Positions 1-8,815 are shown, counted from the stretch's first letter. The stretch is 42,132 bases of DNA from Pseudomonas mosselii (GCF_005796105.1 NZ_VAUO01000018.1:1-42132); one strand, 5' to 3'. Numbers and translations: made by a program. The notes: generated by a model from the letters alone, not told the origin.

Positions 1-4
1 AAAC

Positions 5-36
5 AAAGCGGGGAGGCCTGTCGGCCTCCCCGCTTT
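5..36 (-). terminator. Rho-independent terminator after gcdG
   Basis: Perfect 14-bp inverted repeat (AAAGCGGGGAGGCC and its complement) with the 4-base loop TGTC. On the minus strand the stem runs into CTTTGTTT, a modest U-tract. It lies 15 bases past the gcdG stop, so it probably ends the gcdHG transcript. Confidence 0.85.
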
Positions 37-51
37 ATATAGAGAGAAGCG

Positions 52-1272
52 TCAGAGCACACCCGCCCCACGCAGCCGCTGCACAGCCTCGGCACTCAGC
101 CCCAGCACTTCGCCGAGCACCGCCTCGGTGTGCTCGCCCAGTAACGGCGGCGCCTGCCGATACTCCACCGGCGTCTGCGATAGCCTGATCGGGCTAGCCA
201 CCTGCGGGACGCTCCCGGCGAGCGGGTGGGGAATATTCACCGCCAACCCACGGGCGAGCACCTGCGGATCCTGGAACATCTGCGCCAGATCGTTGATCGG
301 ACCACAAGGCACACCAGCCTGCTCCAACGCACTCACCCATTCGGCCGTGGTCTTGAACACTGTCGCCTGGCGAATCAATGGGATGAGCTCAGCACGGTGC
401 GCCACTCGCTGCTTATTGGTCGCGAAGCGCGGATCATCCGCCCACTGCGGCTGACCGGCCACCTCGGCGAACTTTCGGAACTGCCCATCATTACCAACGG
501 TGAGGATGAAATCCCCATCCGCCGTGGGAAAGTCCTGATAAGGCACGATGTTGGGATGCGCATTCCCCAGGCGACGAGGCGAGACTCCTGTGGTGAGGTA
601 GTTCATCGCCTGATTGGCGAGGCATGCCACCTGAACATCCAGCAACGCCATGTCGATGTGTTGGCCAATCCCCGCCTGGTCACGGTGGGCGAGGGCAGCC
701 AGTATCGCCACCGTGGAATAAAGGCCCGTCAGGATGTCGGTCAATGCGACACCTACCTTCACAGGTCCTGCACCGTCTTCACCCTCCGGGCGTCCAGTCA
801 GGCTCATCAGCCCACCCAGCCCCTGGATCATGAAGTCGTACCCCGCCCGCTTGGCATATGGCCCGGTCTGACCGAAGCCGGTAATCGAGCAGTACACAAG
901 CTTCGGGTTCATCGCCTTCAGGCTTTCATAGTCCAGCCCATAGCCCGCCAAGCCACCTACCTTGAAGTTCTCGATCACCACATCCGACTTGGCCGCTAGC
1001 TCACGCACAAGGCGCTGCCCCTCGGGCTGGGTGAAATCGATGGTCACCGAACGCTTGTTGCGATTGGCCGACAGGTAATAAGCCGCCTCACTGGTATTTT
1101 CCCCCGCGGCGTCCTTGAGGAAGGGCGGCCCCCAAGCGCGGGTATCATCCCCCGAGCCTGGACGCTCGACCTTGATCACGTCCGCCCCAAGATCAGCGAG
1201 GATCTGCCCCGACCACGGCCCGGCCAGCACCCGTGAAAGATCCAGCACCCGCAGATGGGAAAGCGCACCCAT
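52..1272 (-). CDS. gcdG: Glutarate CoA-transferase, CaiB/BaiF family (class III)
   Basis: A 406-residue class III CoA-transferase. The N-terminal RVLDLSRVLAGPW, the DVIKVERPGSGD segment and the NKRSVTIDF strand are hallmarks of the CaiB/BaiF family. The catalytic Asp, Asp169 in formyl-CoA transferase, aligns with D179 in the VGVALTDI segment; this is my alignment by eye. The gene follows gcdH by 15 bases on the same strand, and in P. putida the gcdH partner gene encodes the enzyme that activates glutarate with CoA from succinyl-CoA. The inferred role is therefore the first step of ketogenic glutarate (lysine) breakdown in the cytoplasm. Length is normal for the family. The CoA donor cannot be read from sequence. 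Confidence 0.88.
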   Translation of the reverse strand: MGALSHLRVLDLSRVLAGPWSGQILADLGADVIKVERPGSGDDTRAWGPPFLKDAAGENTSEAAYYLSANRNKRSVTIDFTQPEGQRLVRELAAKSDVVIENFKVGGLAGYGLDYESLKAMNPKLVYCSITGFGQTGPYAKRAGYDFMIQGLGGLMSLTGRPEGEDGAGPVKVGVALTDILTGLYSTVAILAALAHRDQAGIGQHIDMALLDVQVACLANQAMNYLTTGVSPRRLGNAHPNIVPYQDFPTADGDFILTVGNDGQFRKFAEVAGQPQWADDPRFATNKQRVAHRAELIPLIRQATVFKTTAEWVSALEQAGVPCGPINDLAQMFQDPQVLARGLAVNIPHPLAGSVPQVASPIRLSQTPVEYRQAPPLLGEHTEAVLGEVLGLSAEAVQRLRGAGVL

Positions 1273-1287
1273 GGCCTGGCTCCTCTA

Positions 1288-2469
1288 TTAATAGAACGCC
1301 TGGATGCCGGTCTGCGCACGCCCAAGGATCAGCGCATGCACGTCATGGGTGCCTTCATAAGTGTTGACCACTTCAAGGTTGACCAAGTGACGCGCCACGC
1401 CGAATTCGTCGGAGATGCCATTGCCACCGAGCATGTCACGCGCCATGCGAGCGATATCCAGGGCCTTGCCGCACGAATTGCGCTTCATGATGGAGGTGAT
1501 CTCAACGGCAGCGGTGCCTTCATCCTTCATCCGCCCGAGGCGCAGGCAACCCTGCAAGCCCAAGGTGATTTCGGTCTGCATGTCAGCGAGCTTCTTCTGA
1601 ATCAGCTGGTTGGCTGCCAACGGCCGGCCAAACTGCTGGCGATCCAACGTGTACTGGCGAGCCGTGTGCCAGCAGGCTTCGGCCGCCCCCAACGCACCCC
1701 AGGAAATGCCGTAGCGGGCGGAGTTGAGGCAAGTGAACGGCCCCTTGAGGCCACGCACCTGCGGGAAGATGTTCTCTTCGGGCACGAATACGTTGTCCAT
1801 GACGATTTCGCCGGTGATCGAGGCGCGCAGGCCAACCTTGCCGTGAATCGCCGGGGCGCTGAGCCCTTGCCAGCCTTTTTCCAGGATGAAGCCGCGAATA
1901 TCGCCTGCGTCATCCTTGGCCCAGACCACGAACACATCGGCGATCGGACTGTTGGTGATCCACATCTTGGCGCCCGTCAGGCGATAGCCACCCTCGACCT
2001 TGCGCGCACGGGTAATCATCGAACCTGGATCGGAACCGTGGTTGGGCTCGGTCAAGCCGAAGCAACCAATCCACTCCCCGGTGGCCAGCTTGGGCAGATA
2101 CTTCTGCTTCTGTGCTTCGCTGCCGAATGTGTTGATCGGCACCATCACCAATGAAGACTGCACGCTCATCATCGAGCGGTAGCCCGAGTCGATGCGCTCC
2201 ACCTCGCGCGCAATCAGCCCGTAGCACACATAGTTCAAGCCACTACCGCCGTACTGCTCGGGGATGGTCGCACCCAACAGACCCACTTCGCCCATTTCGC
2301 GGAAGATCGCAGGGTCGGTCTGCTCATGACGGAACGCCTCCAGCACACGCGGAGCCAGCTTGTCCTGGGCGAATTGGAAAGCGCTGTCACGCACCATGCG
2401 CTCCTCTTCAGTGAGCTGCTGGTCGAGCAGCAGGGGATCGATCCAGTTGAAGCTTGCTTTACCGGCCAT
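1288..2469 (-). CDS. gcdH: Glutaryl-CoA dehydrogenase
   Basis: A 393-residue FAD-dependent acyl-CoA dehydrogenase. It oxidatively decarboxylates glutaryl-CoA to crotonyl-CoA and passes electrons to electron-transfer flavoprotein. The N-terminal FNWIDPLLLDQQLTEEERM, the FGLTEPNHGSDPGSM flavin-binding segment and MWITNSPIADVFVVWAK are typical of GCDH rather than of straight-chain dehydrogenases. The catalytic base is E372 within TYEGTHDVHALILGR, the GCDH signature near the C terminus. It is the first gene of the minus-strand gcdHG unit and is divergent from gcdR. Nothing is truncated. Confidence 0.95.
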   Translation of the reverse strand: MAGKASFNWIDPLLLDQQLTEEERMVRDSAFQFAQDKLAPRVLEAFRHEQTDPAIFREMGEVGLLGATIPEQYGGSGLNYVCYGLIAREVERIDSGYRSMMSVQSSLVMVPINTFGSEAQKQKYLPKLATGEWIGCFGLTEPNHGSDPGSMITRARKVEGGYRLTGAKMWITNSPIADVFVVWAKDDAGDIRGFILEKGWQGLSAPAIHGKVGLRASITGEIVMDNVFVPEENIFPQVRGLKGPFTCLNSARYGISWGALGAAEACWHTARQYTLDRQQFGRPLAANQLIQKKLADMQTEITLGLQGCLRLGRMKDEGTAAVEITSIMKRNSCGKALDIARMARDMLGGNGISDEFGVARHLVNLEVVNTYEGTHDVHALILGRAQTGIQAFY

Positions 2470-2563
2470 GTGCAGAAACCTCGAAGTCGGGCAGGGAAGG
2501 GTGGCGTTGGATTGATCCTAGGCCCGAACCGTCGGCACGACAAACGAGGATTGCGCACGCTTT

Positions 2564-2580
2564 AGTGATATTTTCTCACT
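2564..2580. promoter_or_regulatory. Candidate GcdR operator between gcdH and gcdR
   Basis: Perfect palindrome AGTGA-N7-TCACT in the 163-base divergent gap. It contains a T-N11-A core, the usual LysR-box geometry, and sits 53 bases upstream of the gcdR ATG. LysR regulators commonly bind such sites between themselves and their divergent target. Binding is inferred. Confidence 0.55.
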
Positions 2581-2632
2581 TCGTAATCAGCCAAACGCCA
2601 AGTCTGCTGACTAACTAGTGAGGTCGACGTAC

Positions 2633-3544
2633 ATGCGCCGTAAGATCCCGAGCACCACAGCCCTGGTTTGCTTCGAAGCGGCGGCACGCCACGAGAGCTT
2701 CACCAAGGCTGCCCATGAACTGGCCCTTACCCAAGGCGCGGTCTGTCGGCAGATCGGTGGCCTGGAAGCGTTCCTCAACGTGGAACTGTTCCGGCGCTCG
2801 CGCCGTGGCGTGAAGCTGACCGAAGCGGGCCTGTCCTATAGCCGCCAGGTCTCGGCGCAGCTCGATGCCGTGGAGCGCGACACGCTGTCGGTCATGCGCC
2901 AGCAGGGCGCGAACGTGATAGAGCTGGCGGTAGTGCCAACCTTCGGCACTCAATGGCTTTTGCCCAGGCTCAAGGACTTCCAGCGGCGCCACCCGGAGGT
3001 CACGGTCAACCTCACCAACCGCACGCGACCTTTCCTGTTCGCCGATACTCCGTTCGATGCCGCCATCTACTTCGGCGATGCCGACTGGTCGGGCACCCAG
3101 GCCCATCGCCTGATGGGCGAGAACCCGCTGCCGGTGTGCAGCCCAGCCTTGCTGGGCGGCCAAGATAGACTTGAGGCCAAGCGGATTGCCGAGTTGCCGT
3201 TACTGCAGCAGACCACACGCCCTTACGCCTGGCGACAATGGTTCGGCGGGCAGGGCATGAGCGTCGAGCGCGATTTGACCGGCCCTCGCTACGAACTGTT
3301 TTCAATGCTGGCCCAAGCGGCCATGCACGAGATGGGCATAGCACTGATCCCACCGTTCCTGATCCAGCGCGAGTTGGAAGAGGGCAGGCTGGTGGTCGCA
3401 AACAGGCATGCCCTGTCCAGCGACAAGGCCTACCATCTGATGATTCCCGAGCGGAAGGTGGAATCCGCCTCGCTGCGGGCCTTCCGAGACTGGCTGGTGG
3501 CACAGGCGCAACAGTACACGGCGCTTGAAAAACGACAGAGCTGA
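2633..3544 (+). CDS. gcdR: LysR-family (GcvA-like) activator of glutarate genes
   Basis: A 303-residue LysR regulator. A winged helix-turn-helix occupies residues 1-60 (FTKAAHELALTQGAVCRQI), followed by a periplasmic-binding-like effector domain (VVPTFGTQWLLPRL, then ALIPPFLIQRELEEGRLV). An in-frame GTG lies 15 bases upstream, but I chose the ATG because GAGGT lies 8 bases before it and MRRKIPS is the usual start of this subfamily. Divergent placement from gcdH matches P. putida GcdR, reported as a glutarate-responsive activator of gcdHG. The effector assignment rests on synteny. Confidence 0.88.
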   Translation: MRRKIPSTTALVCFEAAARHESFTKAAHELALTQGAVCRQIGGLEAFLNVELFRRSRRGVKLTEAGLSYSRQVSAQLDAVERDTLSVMRQQGANVIELAVVPTFGTQWLLPRLKDFQRRHPEVTVNLTNRTRPFLFADTPFDAAIYFGDADWSGTQAHRLMGENPLPVCSPALLGGQDRLEAKRIAELPLLQQTTRPYAWRQWFGGQGMSVERDLTGPRYELFSMLAQAAMHEMGIALIPPFLIQRELEEGRLVVANRHALSSDKAYHLMIPERKVESASLRAFRDWLVAQAQQYTALEKRQS

Positions 3545-3856
3545 CCCGGTAGTCAATTATTCTAAACACCTACAGATATACGTATTTGTCGCCAATTCGT
3601 AATCTGTACCAATGACACGAAAAACTCGATCAACCCTAGCAGCCGCGCGGTTTTGCAGCGTATTTTGCGACATTCACCACGCTACTAACGATCATCGGCA
3701 AAAAATTTTCAAAATTCCTCCTAACCTCGAAATAGCGCGTCCTTGAAGGGTTTCTAGCCGTCAGTTGCGACATACGGTCACAGGATGACTTGTAGTTTTG
3801 AGTTCGTATCGCTTCAGAACCGGTTGAAGGCCCTTGGGTTCGTCTGCAAAATGCCT

Positions 3857-3928
3857 CCCCCGGCCGGGATCCGGCGGGGTCGTGCTCTACGACCGCCCAG
3901 CTGCACCTTCCGAAGTGCGCGGGTTTTT
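3857..3928 (+). promoter_or_regulatory. Structured pnt leader with terminator-like hairpin
   Basis: The 418-base gap before pntAA holds no convincing gene, and its last 110 bases are highly structured. First is a GC-rich hairpin (CCCC, two-base bulge, GCCGG, loop GAT, CCGGCGGGG). It overlaps a second hairpin, GGTCGT-GCTCT-ACGACC. A third can form from CCGC plus GCAC pairing with GTGC plus GCGG, followed at once by TTTTT. Hairpins 1 and 2 share GG and hairpins 2 and 3 share CC, so they would compete, as in attenuators. No known riboswitch class is recognised. Confidence 0.4.
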
Positions 3929-3962
3929 ATAAAGACAAAAGGTCACCGCAGGAGACAAAGTC

Positions 3963-5084
3963 GTGCACATTGGTGTTCCTCTCGAGACGCAGACCGGTGA
4001 GACAAGGGTCGCCGCGACCCCGGAAACCCTCAAGAAACTGATAGGCCAGGGCCATCAGGTCACCGTGCAACGGGGCGCTGGGCTCAATGCCAGCATCCCG
4101 GACACGGCCTTCGAAGCCGTTGGCGCGAAACTGGGCGAAGCGGCCGATGCCTTCGGCGCGCAGTTGGTGCTCAAGGTGGTCGCGCCCAACGATCAGGAGC
4201 TTGCCCTTATCAACCGCGGCAGCCTGCTGGTGGGCATGCTCAACCCGTTCAACAGCGAACTGATCGGCAAGATGGCCGAGCGAGGTATCACTGCCTTCGC
4301 CCTGGAGGCCGCGCCACGTACATCGCGGGCCCAAAGCCTCGACGTGCTGTCGTCCCAGGCCAACATTGCCGGCTATAAAGCCGTGCTGCTGGCGGCCCAT
4401 CACTATCCGCGCTTCATGCCCATGCTGATGACCGCTGCCGGCACGGTGAAGGCAGCCCGCGTGCTGATTCTGGGCGCCGGTGTCGCTGGCCTGCAGGCCA
4501 TCGCCACGGCGAAGCGCCTGGGCGCGGTGATCGAAGCGTCGGATGTACGCCCGGCGGTGAAGGAGCAGATCGAGTCCCTAGGCGCCAAGTTCATCGATGT
4601 GCCCTACGAGACCGATGAAGAACGCGCCTGCGCCGAAGGGGTGGGCGGCTATGCCCGGCCGATGCCGGCCAGCTGGATGCAGCGTCAAGCGCAGGCCGTG
4701 CACGAGCGCGCCAAGCAGGCCGACATTGTCATCACCACCGCACTGATCCCAGGACGCAAGGCCCCCACTTTGCTCAGCGCCGAAACCGTCGCACAGATGA
4801 AGCCCGGTTCGGTGGTCATCGATCTGGCTGCTGCCCAAGGCGGCAACTGCCCGCTGACCGTCGCCGACCAGGTGGTTCAAACCAATGGCGTGATCATCGT
4901 AGGACCGACCAACCTGCCCGCCCAGGTGAGTGCCGATGCATCGGCGCTGTACGCACGCAACCTGCTGGACTTCATGAAGCTGCTGTTCGACAAGGACGGC
5001 GCACTGACCATCAACCTCGAAGACGACATTGTCGCCGCGTGCCTGATGTGCCGCGACGGCCAAGTCGTGCGCAAAAACGGCTGA
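3963..5084 (+). CDS. pntAA: NAD(P) transhydrogenase subunit alpha part 1
   Basis: A 373-residue NAD(H)-binding domain I of the proton-translocating transhydrogenase. The enzyme moves hydride between NADH and NADP+ using the proton gradient and so supplies NADPH. The Rossmann GAGVAG loop is at residues 171-176, followed by ASDVRP. The N-terminal IGVPLETQTGETRVAATPE matches the AlaDH/PNT family. The start is GTG, preceded by AGGAGA at 7 bases. In Pseudomonas the alpha subunit is split in two, and the membrane part is encoded next. The gene follows an unusually structured leader. Confidence 0.95.
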   Translation: MHIGVPLETQTGETRVAATPETLKKLIGQGHQVTVQRGAGLNASIPDTAFEAVGAKLGEAADAFGAQLVLKVVAPNDQELALINRGSLLVGMLNPFNSELIGKMAERGITAFALEAAPRTSRAQSLDVLSSQANIAGYKAVLLAAHHYPRFMPMLMTAAGTVKAARVLILGAGVAGLQAIATAKRLGAVIEASDVRPAVKEQIESLGAKFIDVPYETDEERACAEGVGGYARPMPASWMQRQAQAVHERAKQADIVITTALIPGRKAPTLLSAETVAQMKPGSVVIDLAAAQGGNCPLTVADQVVQTNGVIIVGPTNLPAQVSADASALYARNLLDFMKLLFDKDGALTINLEDDIVAACLMCRDGQVVRKNG

Positions 5085-5095
5085 GGAGCACGACA

Positions 5096-5416
5096 ATGGA
5101 AGACATGCTGATTTCCCACGGCATCTATAACCTGATCATCTTCGTGCTCGCCATCTATGTCGGCTACCACGTGGTATGGAACGTCACCCCGGCCCTGCAC
5201 ACCCCGCTGATGGCCGTGACCAACGCCATCTCGGCGATCGTCATCGTCGGCGCCATGCTGGCGGCCGCGCTGACCGTCACCCCGGCAGGCAAGCTGATGG
5301 GCACCCTGGCCGTGGCACTGGCCGCAGTCAATGTGTTCGGTGGCTTCCTGGTCACCCGCCGCATGCTTGAGATGTTCAAGAAGAAAACCAAGAACGAGGC
5401 GCAGAAGTCAGCATGA
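5096..5416 (+). CDS. pntAB: NAD(P) transhydrogenase subunit alpha part 2
   Basis: A 106-residue integral membrane subunit equivalent to the C-terminal membrane part of E. coli PntA. Three hydrophobic helices are visible, starting at IYNLIIFVLAIYVGYHVVW, AISAIVIVGAMLAAAL and LMGTLAVALAAVNVFGGFL, followed by a lysine-rich cytoplasmic tail. The start was chosen at the ATG with GAGGAG 7 bases upstream; the ribosome site overlaps the pntAA stop. Its own stop overlaps the pntB ATG as ATGA, so the three subunits are translationally coupled. Confidence 0.95.
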   Translation: MEDMLISHGIYNLIIFVLAIYVGYHVVWNVTPALHTPLMAVTNAISAIVIVGAMLAAALTVTPAGKLMGTLAVALAAVNVFGGFLVTRRMLEMFKKKTKNEAQKSA

Positions 5417-6849
5417 GCATGAATCTGGTAACACTTCTGTACCTGGTCGCTTCGGTCTGCTTCATCCAGGCGCTCAAGGGCCTGTCGCACCCGACCACCT
5501 CGCGGCGCGGCAACCTGTTCGGCATGCTTGGCATGGGGATCGCCATCCTCACCACGGTAGGCCTGATCTACAAACTCGGGGCTGAGCTGGCGACCGCCGG
5601 CATCGGCTACGTGATCGTCGGCCTGCTGGTCGGCGGTACTGCCGGCTCGATCATGGCCAAGCGTGTCGAGATGACCAAGATGCCCGAGCTGGTCGCATTC
5701 ATGCACAGCATGATCGGCCTGGCGGCGGTATTCATCGCCATCGCGGCGGTGCTAGAGCCACAGTCGATGGGCATCGTGGCCACCATCAGCGATCCGATCC
5801 CGACCGGTAACCGTCTGGAGCTGTTCCTCGGCGCGGCGATTGGTGCCATTACCTTCTCCGGCTCGGTGATCGCGTTCGGCAAGCTGTCGGGCAAGTACAA
5901 GTTCCGCCTGTTCCAGGGCGCACCGGTACAGTTCGTCGGTCAGCACAAACTGAATCTGATCCTGGGCTTGGCCACCATCGCCCTGGGGCTGCTGTTCACC
6001 TTCACTGGCCACTACAGCGCGTTCACCCTGATGCTGGTGCTGGCCTTCATCATGGGCGTACTGATCATCATCCCAATCGGCGGCGCCGACATGCCGGTGG
6101 TGGTCTCCATGCTCAACAGCTACTCGGGCTGGGCAGCGGCCGGTATCGGCTTCTCGCTGAACAACTCGATGCTGATCATCGCAGGTTCGTTGGTCGGTTC
6201 GTCCGGTGCGATCCTCTCGTACATTATGTGCAAGGCGATGAACCGCTCGTTCTTCAACGTGATCCTCGGCGGCTTTGGTGGCGATACCGATACTGGCACA
6301 ACACAAGGTACGAAAGAGCAGCGCCCAGTGAAGTCCGGCTCAGCCGACGATGCCACCTTCCTGTTGAGCAACGCCGACAGCGTAATCATCGTCCCCGGTT
6401 ACGGCTTGGCGGTGGCACGCGCCCAGCATGCACTCAAGGAATTGACCGAGAAGCTGACCCACAACGGCGTGACCGTGAAGTACGCGATCCATCCGGTGGC
6501 GGGGCGCATGCCTGGGCACATGAACGTGCTGCTGGCCGAAGCCGAGGTGCCGTACGACCAGGTGTTCGAGATGGAAGACATCAACGCCGAGTTCGGCCAG
6601 GCCGATGTGGTACTGGTCCTGGGTGCCAACGACGTCGTCAACCCGGCAGCCAAGAACGATCCCAAATCGCCGATCGCCGGCATGCCGATCCTCGAAGCGT
6701 TCAAGGCCAAGACCATCATCGTCAACAAGCGCTCCATGGCCAGTGGCTATGCGGGCCTGGATAACGAGCTGTTCTACCTGGACAAGACCATGATGGTGTT
6801 CGGCGACGCGAAAAAAGTCATCGAAGACATGGTCAAGGCCGTGGAATAA
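5413..6849 (+). CDS. pntB: NAD(P) transhydrogenase subunit beta
   Basis: A 478-residue beta subunit. The first 260 or so residues form the membrane proton channel, with about eight or nine hydrophobic segments. The C-terminal domain III binds NADP(H), shown by VPGYGLAVARAQHAL, GRMPGHMNVLLAEA, LGANDVVNPAA and KRSMASGYAGLDNELF. The ATGA overlap with pntAB suggests coupled translation; a second in-frame ATG lies two codons in. A strong terminator follows, closing the pntAA-pntAB-pntB operon. Confidence 0.96.
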   Translation: MSMNLVTLLYLVASVCFIQALKGLSHPTTSRRGNLFGMLGMGIAILTTVGLIYKLGAELATAGIGYVIVGLLVGGTAGSIMAKRVEMTKMPELVAFMHSMIGLAAVFIAIAAVLEPQSMGIVATISDPIPTGNRLELFLGAAIGAITFSGSVIAFGKLSGKYKFRLFQGAPVQFVGQHKLNLILGLATIALGLLFTFTGHYSAFTLMLVLAFIMGVLIIIPIGGADMPVVVSMLNSYSGWAAAGIGFSLNNSMLIIAGSLVGSSGAILSYIMCKAMNRSFFNVILGGFGGDTDTGTTQGTKEQRPVKSGSADDATFLLSNADSVIIVPGYGLAVARAQHALKELTEKLTHNGVTVKYAIHPVAGRMPGHMNVLLAEAEVPYDQVFEMEDINAEFGQADVVLVLGANDVVNPAAKNDPKSPIAGMPILEAFKAKTIIVNKRSMASGYAGLDNELFYLDKTMMVFGDAKKVIEDMVKAVE

Positions 6850-6875
6850 CACCACCCCTATATAAAGAAGCGCAT

Positions 6876-6910
6876 AAGGCCCCCGAGGAGTTATTCCGCG
6901 GGGGCCTTTT
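6876..6910 (+). terminator. Rho-independent terminator after pntB
   Basis: Perfect 10-bp stem AAGGCCCCCG/CGGGGGCCTT with a 13-base loop that can itself pair GGA with TCC. It ends in CCTTTTG, 26 bases past the pntB stop. Confidence 0.85.
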
Positions 6911-7036
6911 GATTGGCTTGATCCAGATCAACGGCTCTACTTCCGGCCCTGGCATACGACCATGGTCGCGGGACGGCATCGGGCGAAATCTCTAGACTGC
7001 GCTCCCAGTAGCCTCAGTAGCCCGAGATAACAATCC

Positions 7037-8530
7037 ATGTACCGTGATCGTATCCGCTTGTCCTCCCTGCACAGCAAGGTAATGAGTGCGGCTGATGCCG
7101 CTGGACTGATCCAGGACGGCATGACCGTCGGCATGAGCGGTTTCACCCGCGCCGGCGAAGCCAAGGCCGTGCCACACGCACTGGCCGAGCGTGCTAAACA
7201 GTCGCCGCTGAAGATCAGCCTGATGACCGGCGCCAGCCTGGGCAACGATCTGGACAAGCAACTGACCGAGGCCGGCGTACTGGCCCGCCGCATGCCGTTC
7301 CAGGTCGACAGCACCCTGCGCAAGGCCATCAACGATGGCCAGGTGATGTTCATCGACCAGCACCTGTCGGAAACCGTCGAGCAGTTGCGCAACAAACAGC
7401 TCACCCTGCCGGACATCGCGGTGATCGAAGCGGTGGCCATTACCGAGCAAGGCCATATCGTGCCGACCACCTCGGTCGGCAACTCGGCCAGTTTCGCGAT
7501 CTTCGCCAAGCAGGTCATCGTCGAAATCAACCTGTCGCACAACACCAACCTCGAAGGCCTGCACGACATCTATATCCCGACCTACCGCCCGACCCGTACG
7601 CCAATCCCGCTGGTTAAGGTGGACGATCGCATCGGCAGCACTGCCATCCCGATCGATCCGGCCAAGATCGTCGGCATCGTCATCAGCGACCAGCCGGACT
7701 CGCCGTCCACCGTGCTGCCGCCTGACCACGAAACCCAAGGCATTGCCGACCACCTGATCGCCTTCTTCAAGCGCGAAGTGGAGGCCGGGCGCATGACCAA
7801 CAAGCTCGGCCCACTGCAAGCCGGTATCGGCAGCATCGCCAACGCGGTGATGTGCGGTCTGATCGAGTCACCGTTCGAAGACCTGACCATGTACTCCGAA
7901 GTGCTGCAGGACTCGACCTTCGACCTGATTGACGCGGGCAAACTGAGCTTCGCCTCGGGCAGCTCGATCACCCTGTCGAGCCGGCGCAACGCCGATGTGT
8001 TCGGCAACCTGGAGCGCTACAAAGACAAGCTGGTACTGCGCCCGCAGGAAATCTCCAACCACCCTGAAGTGGTACGTCGCCTGGGTATCATCGGCATCAA
8101 CACCGCACTGGAGTTCGACATTTATGGCAACGTCAACTCCACACACGTCTGCGGTACCAGGATGATGAACGGCATCGGCGGCTCGGGCGACTTCGCCCGC
8201 AACGCGCACTTGGCCATCTTCGTCACCAAGTCGATCGCCAAGGGCGGTGCGATTTCCAGCGTGGTGCCGATGGTCAGTCACGTGGACCACACCGAACACG
8301 ATGTCGACATCCTGGTGACCGAGGTGGGCCTGGCCGACCTGCGCGGGCTGGCACCGCGGGAACGCGCGCGGGTAATCATCGACAACTGTGTACACCCGGA
8401 CTATCGCGCGGCCCTCAACGACTACTTCGAGCGTGCCTGCCAGCGCGGCGGCCACACTCCGCACATCTTGCGCGAGGCCTTGAGCTGGCACGAGAACCTG
8501 GAAGAAAGCGGGCGCATGTTGGCCAGCTGA
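7037..8530 (+). CDS. Acetyl-CoA hydrolase/CoA-transferase family (succinyl-CoA:acetate type)
   Basis: A 497-residue class I CoA-transferase of the Cat1/AarC/YgfH type. These enzymes swap CoA between succinate and acetate or propionate through a glutamyl-CoA thioester. The expected active-site glutamate is E288 in MYSEVLQDS. Other family segments are TVGMSGFTRAGEAK near the start, IGSIANAVMCGL, and GIGGSGDFARNAHLAIF. The gene stands alone after the pnt terminator; its upstream region has only a weak ribosome site. Substrate choice among acetate, propionate and succinate cannot be decided from sequence, and hydrolase activity remains possible. Confidence 0.88.
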   Translation: MYRDRIRLSSLHSKVMSAADAAGLIQDGMTVGMSGFTRAGEAKAVPHALAERAKQSPLKISLMTGASLGNDLDKQLTEAGVLARRMPFQVDSTLRKAINDGQVMFIDQHLSETVEQLRNKQLTLPDIAVIEAVAITEQGHIVPTTSVGNSASFAIFAKQVIVEINLSHNTNLEGLHDIYIPTYRPTRTPIPLVKVDDRIGSTAIPIDPAKIVGIVISDQPDSPSTVLPPDHETQGIADHLIAFFKREVEAGRMTNKLGPLQAGIGSIANAVMCGLIESPFEDLTMYSEVLQDSTFDLIDAGKLSFASGSSITLSSRRNADVFGNLERYKDKLVLRPQEISNHPEVVRRLGIIGINTALEFDIYGNVNSTHVCGTRMMNGIGGSGDFARNAHLAIFVTKSIAKGGAISSVVPMVSHVDHTEHDVDILVTEVGLADLRGLAPRERARVIIDNCVHPDYRAALNDYFERACQRGGHTPHILREALSWHENLEESGRMLAS

Positions 8531-8547
8531 TCCTTGTAAGCGACTCA

Positions 8548-8614
8548 ATCGCGGGGCAGACCCGCTCCCACAAGACCCCTACCAGGTCATGTGAGAGCGG
8601 GTCTGCCCCGCGAT
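8548..8614. repeat. REP pair (REPIN-like inverted repeat)
   Basis: Two 20-base arms beginning ATCGCGGGGCAGACC form a perfect inverted repeat around a 27-base spacer. They carry the GCGGG-xx-CCCGCTCCCACA core common to Pseudomonas REP elements. It sits in the gap downstream of the CoA-transferase and could form a large cruciform or mRNA hairpin. Confidence 0.85.
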
Positions 8615-8644
8615 GCGTTTGGACCGACACACCAAGATCAAATA

Positions 8645-8815
8645 ACTGTTCTACTGTACTGGTAAGTCCTCGCCCTACCGAACAGGGCGAAGGAGCCTTC
8701 ACGTCAAAATGCACACTATTGGTGCAGACCAGTACAGTTTAGCCAATTTTGAGTGCAACAGCGGCATTACACAGTTAACTGAGTGAGCGTATTACTGTTG
8801 AACTGTATCTACTGT
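8645..8815. promoter_or_regulatory. Cluster of ACTGT/ACAGT half-sites upstream of DUF1127 gene
   Basis: Seven ACTGT or ACAGT pentamers occur within 171 bases (starting at 8645, 8653, 8734, 8771, 8794, 8802 and 8811). Two of them extend to a perfect 11-base inverted pair, ACTGTACTGGT (8653-8663) and ACCAGTACAGT (8728-8738). The whole 277-base gap before the DUF1127 gene has no other gene. The pattern suggests a cooperative multi-site operator. MocR/GntR-type regulators are one family that binds repeated short sites, but no such gene is in the window. Confidence 0.5.

Noticed and set aside
3785..4000. A 71-codon frame overlapping the pntAA start
   Set aside because: It covers the hairpin leader and the beginning of pntAA, with no ribosome site and an atypical composition.
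8548..8614. REP units considered as CRISPR repeats
   Set aside because: They are isolated inverted pairs at gene ends, without regularly spaced direct repeats, spacers or cas genes.
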